NCBI RefSeq assembly: GCF_025950095.1
Contig: NZ_JAPDDR010000010.1
Location: 186,001-250,000, forward strand
DNA: 64,000 nucleotides
Source: Luteolibacter rhizosphaerae
Lineage (GTDB): Bacteria > Verrucomicrobiota > Verrucomicrobiia > Verrucomicrobiales > Akkermansiaceae
Reading direction: 5' to 3'
In this document: positions 61,104 through 64,000 of the stretch, one piece after another
Position numbering within the stretch: the first letter of the stretch is position 1
Layout: each line of letters opens with the position of its first letter
The notes under the pieces: model-generated
Database searches by the model: none
Told to the model about the DNA's origin: nothing
The model's input: the letters and a program-made list of their open reading frames with translations, nothing else
Translations under genes and position numbers: made by a program

Positions 61104-61973
61104 ATGCCCCGAATAGTCAAAGCTGGCCTCATCCAAGCAGCCTCCACCCACCCCGGCGACGCCGACCCGAAGGTGATCCGCGAGGCGATGATCTCGCGGC
61201 ACATGGAGATGATCGAGGAGGCCGCCAAGCAGGGCGTGCAAGTACTCTGCCTGCAGGAGCTATTCTACGGTCCTTACTTTTGCGCGGAGCAGCAGACGCG
61301 CTGGTATTCCATCACCGAATCGATCCCGGACGGCCCGACCACCCAGCTCATGATGGAGACGGCGAAGCGACTGGGGATGGTGCTGGTGGTGCCGATCTAC
61401 GAGGTCGAGCAGACGGGCGTTTACTACAACACCGCCTCGGTGATCGATGCGGACGGCACCTACCTCGGGAAGTATCGCAAGCATCACATCCCCCACTGCC
61501 ATCCGGGCTTCTGGGAGAAGTTCTACTTCCGCCCCGGCAACACCGGCTATCCGGTGTTCCAGACGGCGGTCGGGAAGATCGGCGTCTACATCTGCTATGA
61601 CCGGCACTTCCCGGAGGGCGCTCGATGCCTCGGGTTGAATGGCGCGGAGATCGTCTTCAATCCCTCCGCGACCGTCGCGGGGCTGAGCGAGTATCTGTGG
61701 AAATTGGAACAACCTGCACACGCCGTGGCAAACGGCTACTTCGTCGGCGCGATCAACCGGGTCGGCACGGAACAACCTTGGGGCATCGGTGAATTCTACG
61801 GGCAGTCCTACTTCTGCGATCCGCGCGGGCAGATGGTCGCGGTCGGCAGCCGGGATCAGACGGAGCTGATCGTGGCGGATCTGGATCTGGAGATGATCGA
61901 GGAGGTGAGGAATACCTGGCAGTTCTACCGGGATCGGCGGCCGGAGTCTTATGGGGAGATTGTGGTGCCGTGA
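61104..61973 (+). CDS. Beta-ureidopropionase (nitrilase-superfamily amidohydrolase)
   Basis: Hydrolyses N-carbamoyl-beta-alanine to beta-alanine, CO2 and ammonia. The 289-residue protein starts at ATG 61104 (MPRIVKAGLIQAAS). The Glu-Lys-Cys triad is visible: VLCLQELFYGPYFC (Glu), GKYRKHHIPHCHPGFWEKFY (Lys) and VYICYDRHFPEGARCL (Cys). The HPGFWEKFYF insertion is typical of beta-ureidopropionase and N-carbamoylputrescine amidase; pathway context favours the former. Confidence 0.92.
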   Translation: MPRIVKAGLIQAASTHPGDADPKVIREAMISRHMEMIEEAAKQGVQVLCLQELFYGPYFCAEQQTRWYSITESIPDGPTTQLMMETAKRLGMVLVVPIYEVEQTGVYYNTASVIDADGTYLGKYRKHHIPHCHPGFWEKFYFRPGNTGYPVFQTAVGKIGVYICYDRHFPEGARCLGLNGAEIVFNPSATVAGLSEYLWKLEQPAHAVANGYFVGAINRVGTEQPWGIGEFYGQSYFCDPRGQMVAVGSRDQTELIVADLDLEMIEEVRNTWQFYRDRRPESYGEIVVP

Positions 61974-62084
61974 GCAAAGCTAACGCCTGACCCGGTAATG
62001 CCTTACCAAGTCCGGAATCATCGGGGCGGTTCCAGTTGAGAGTGAAGATAGTCACTTCGATTTTCTCAAGGCATTGACAGTCCC

Positions 62085-62552
62085 ATTGTTAAGACTGATC
62101 TCCTTGCCATTACAAGAGTTGCACATGCCGCAATCTGCTCCCTGATCCTTGCACTCTCCGGTTGCGGGAGGGATTTTGAGGTACATGATCTCGATGAGGC
62201 CTCGTTTGATCTGAAGGCCATGAGGCTGATTGAGGACGCCGCAAAGATCGACATCCCGGAGGGAGCCGAAGGGCTGCGGTTTCGTTACATTCCTCCGGTG
62301 GACCCGATCTACTTCGCAAAAATCGAGATCCCTGAGGCTTCACAGAAAGACTTGGAAGCTGAGATCGGGCGCCTCCAAGCGAGCGAGGACTTCTCCGACG
62401 ACTTGGCAAACGACCGCTGTGCATGGTGGCCAAAGCACTTCGAAAACACGCTTGTTTCGAGAAAAGCGATTGGGAAAAGCTCCTATCTCGATGCTCGCCT
62501 AGTCCGGGAGGACGGCCGATTGATCCTGTATCTGAAGTACGTGTCGTTCTGA
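62085..62552 (+). CDS. Small lipoprotein with uncertain, possibly ATT, start
   Basis: The clear part (110 residues from ATG 62220) encodes MRLIEDAAKIDIPEGAEGLR, YIPPVDPIYFAKIEIPEAS and WWPKHFENTLVSRK. Reading upstream in the same frame to 62085 gives VAHAAICSLILALSGCGRDF, a convincing lipoprotein signal with Cys about 28 codons in. No ATG, GTG or TTG precedes that signal in frame; ATT at 62085 is the best position, followed by GTTAAGACTGATC (V-K-T-D). Either an unusual ATT start or a mutated ATG. The function is unknown. Confidence 0.55.
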   Translation: MVKTDLLAITRVAHAAICSLILALSGCGRDFEVHDLDEASFDLKAMRLIEDAAKIDIPEGAEGLRFRYIPPVDPIYFAKIEIPEASQKDLEAEIGRLQASEDFSDDLANDRCAWWPKHFENTLVSRKAIGKSSYLDARLVREDGRLILYLKYVSF

Positions 62553-62813
62553 CGTTCTTCACTGAAGAGATGGAGCGAGAGCCGGATGATGCGGTGGAGG
62601 GGCCGCAAAAGAACCGGGCCGCGCGATGAGCCTCCCAAGCGCCGTGTCCGGTCAAGACTTCGCGAGATGTTCTTCCGTTAGCGAGGACGTCCACGTGCAC
62701 AACCTTGTTGAGGCAGGAGGCATTAGATCGGCAACCCGGAGTAGCCTCCTCGGTCGGCGACACCTTGGCTCTGTTGCACGGTCCCGTTGGGACAGTTAGA
62801 GGCCGACTTTCTC
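62553..62813. other. Gap between the lipoprotein and preA-like genes
   Basis: About 260 bases with no convincing gene on either strand; minus-strand frames here lack similarity to a ferredoxin domain. Confidence 0.5.
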
Positions 62814-63953
62814 TTAAGAATTCGGCTTCCGCGCCAGAGCATCCGACTGCTTAACGAAGTCATCGCCATCCCATTCGGCATCGCTCTTGACCATGTCGGC
62901 ACGTTCCTTCGCAGCGGCTTCCTCGGCCTTGCGGGCGAGTTGCATGCGGACGAGTTCCGCATGGGTGGTGAAGTAGGGCAGGCTGAGGCCTTTGAAGTCG
63001 GAGATGGTCTCAAAGCCCTTGCTGTCCATGAAGGCGAGCAGCCCGGCATTGAGATCCTTCACCATTCCGTAGCCGAACTTCATGACGCCGGTGCAGACTT
63101 GGACGGTATCGCTGCCTAACAGGATGAACTGGGCGGCGTCGGCACCGGTCTCCACGCCGCCGAGGCCGGAGAGCGTGCGGCCGGGGAAGTCCTTTTTGAT
63201 GAGCTGGGCGATCTCCATGCACATGCGCAGGGCGATCGGCTTCACCGCTTTTGACGAATAACCGCCGGGGGTCGTGTAGCCTTCCACGGTCGGCTCTGGC
63301 CGCAGCGTATCCAGATTCACGCCCATCACGCTGCGGATGGTGTTGATCGCGCTGACCCCCTGACAGCCGGCGCGCAGGGCGGCAGCGCTGGGCTCCTCGA
63401 TGTGGGTGACATTCGGCGTCATCTTGGCCCAGACAGGAATCTTCGCAGCGCCCATCACCCAGCCGCAGACTTCCTCGAGGATGGACGGATCCTGACCCAT
63501 GGCGGCACCCATCTTGCGCTCGGGCAGGCCGTGCGGGCAGGAGAAGTTCAACTCGAAGGCATCCACCCCGGCGTCTTGGCAGCGCTCGACGATCTCGCAC
63601 CAGGCATCCTTGTTATACTCCTCCATGATGGAGGCGATCAACACGCCGTCGGGATACTCGTCTTTCGCCTCCTTGAACTCATCGAGCCAGATCTCGAACT
63701 TGCGGTCGCTGATGAGCTCGATGTTCTCCCAGCCGATGACTTCCTTGCCATCGCCGGCCATGAGCTTGGCATAGCGGGGGCCAACATTGACCACCTTGGA
63801 GGCGTCGAGGCTGACGGTCTTGGCGATGACGCCCCCCCACCCTTCCTTGAAGGCGCGCTTGATCACCTTCACGTTCGTCCCCGGAGGACCGGAACCGATC
63901 ACGAAGGGATTCGCGAATTTCAGCCCGTCGACGGTGGTTTCAAGGGTGGCCAT
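62814..63953 (-). CDS. preA: PreA-like dihydropyrimidine dehydrogenase subunit lacking the C-terminal ferredoxin domain
   Basis: The FMN-containing catalytic subunit that reduces uracil or thymine, the first step of the pathway. The 379-residue TIM barrel shows NPFVIGSGPPGTNVKVIKRA, GWGGVIAKTVSLDASKVVN, the catalytic Cys region NFSCPHGLPERKMGAAMGQ (equivalent to human DPD Cys671), VWAKMTPNVTHIEE, and FMN phosphate-binding GLGGVETGADAAQF. Ordinary PreA continues into a two [4Fe-4S] ferredoxin domain; here the last 90 residues have no cysteine and end in a charged tail. A separate partner would have to supply electrons. A preT gene may lie beyond the window. Confidence 0.88.
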   Translation of the reverse strand: MATLETTVDGLKFANPFVIGSGPPGTNVKVIKRAFKEGWGGVIAKTVSLDASKVVNVGPRYAKLMAGDGKEVIGWENIELISDRKFEIWLDEFKEAKDEYPDGVLIASIMEEYNKDAWCEIVERCQDAGVDAFELNFSCPHGLPERKMGAAMGQDPSILEEVCGWVMGAAKIPVWAKMTPNVTHIEEPSAAALRAGCQGVSAINTIRSVMGVNLDTLRPEPTVEGYTTPGGYSSKAVKPIALRMCMEIAQLIKKDFPGRTLSGLGGVETGADAAQFILLGSDTVQVCTGVMKFGYGMVKDLNAGLLAFMDSKGFETISDFKGLSLPYFTTHAELVRMQLARKAEEAAAKERADMVKSDAEWDGDDFVKQSDALARKPNS

Positions 63954-64000
63954 GATCGTTCGATATTAAGACCCGAGGTGTTCGGGTGAAAAGCTCGTTT

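Overview
The window looks like chromosomal DNA from a GC-rich member of the Verrucomicrobia, probably Verrucomicrobiales close to Luteolibacter or Haloferula. The evidence is a PVC-type giant membrane-dehydrogenase/cytochrome fusion, several PEP-CTERM exported proteins ending in short Arg-rich tails, a short ECF sigma factor with a linked FecR-type regulator, Tat-signal oxidoreductases, and gram-negative envelope genes (lptE, bamD). This placement is inferred from gene content; no rRNA gene is present.

Region by region. 1-5662: a surface-protein and signalling block with an SGNH/Ig-like exported protein (cut by the window edge), a PEP-CTERM protein, an ECF sigma factor and an FecR-type regulator; the two exported proteins and the regulator share one domain. 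5663-6499: a non-coding stretch packed with related hairpin repeats. 6500-27849: the giant PVC cytochrome, a zincin, a coiled-coil/TPR protein, nagB, a sugar-isomerase-like protein, a beta-helix protein, an envelope/rRNA-modification run (bamD, lptE, rsmI), proC, a TPR protein, a second TIM-barrel isomerase, a PA14-like membrane protein, a PQQ-type sugar dehydrogenase and an alkaline phosphatase. 28031-36736: ilvB-ilvN, a PEP-CTERM protein, a YkgJ-like protein and an amidase, an ammonium transporter behind a sigma-54-type promoter, coaX and a ROK kinase. 36768-41463: a small gene split by an in-frame stop, a two-component system, and two intradiol-dioxygenase-like genes (one frameshifted) separated by a second hairpin family. 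41534-50963: a lectin/discoidin-like giant protein, tRNA-Asn, an AAA-like ATPase, rplM-rpsI, fmt-adk, a membrane protein and an exonuclease. 51041-55187: a probable lipid cluster of acyltransferase, PAP2/IPC-synthase-like protein and a broken PEP-synthase-like gene.

55197-63953 holds a reductive pyrimidine-degradation locus: PreA-like dihydropyrimidine dehydrogenase, dihydropyrimidinase, beta-ureidopropionase, class III aminotransferase, (methyl)malonate-semialdehyde dehydrogenase and an NCS1 nucleobase permease. Together these would import uracil or thymine, reduce and open the ring, release ammonia and CO2, and convert beta-alanine or beta-aminoisobutyrate to an acyl-CoA.

The most unusual items are the domain shared by the sigma/FecR locus and its neighbouring exported proteins, the CCTAGG-centred hairpin array with compensatory arm changes, a second hairpin family that reads into a protein C-terminus, and several genes interrupted by a stop or frameshift. 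All calls come from reading the sequence; no database search was run.
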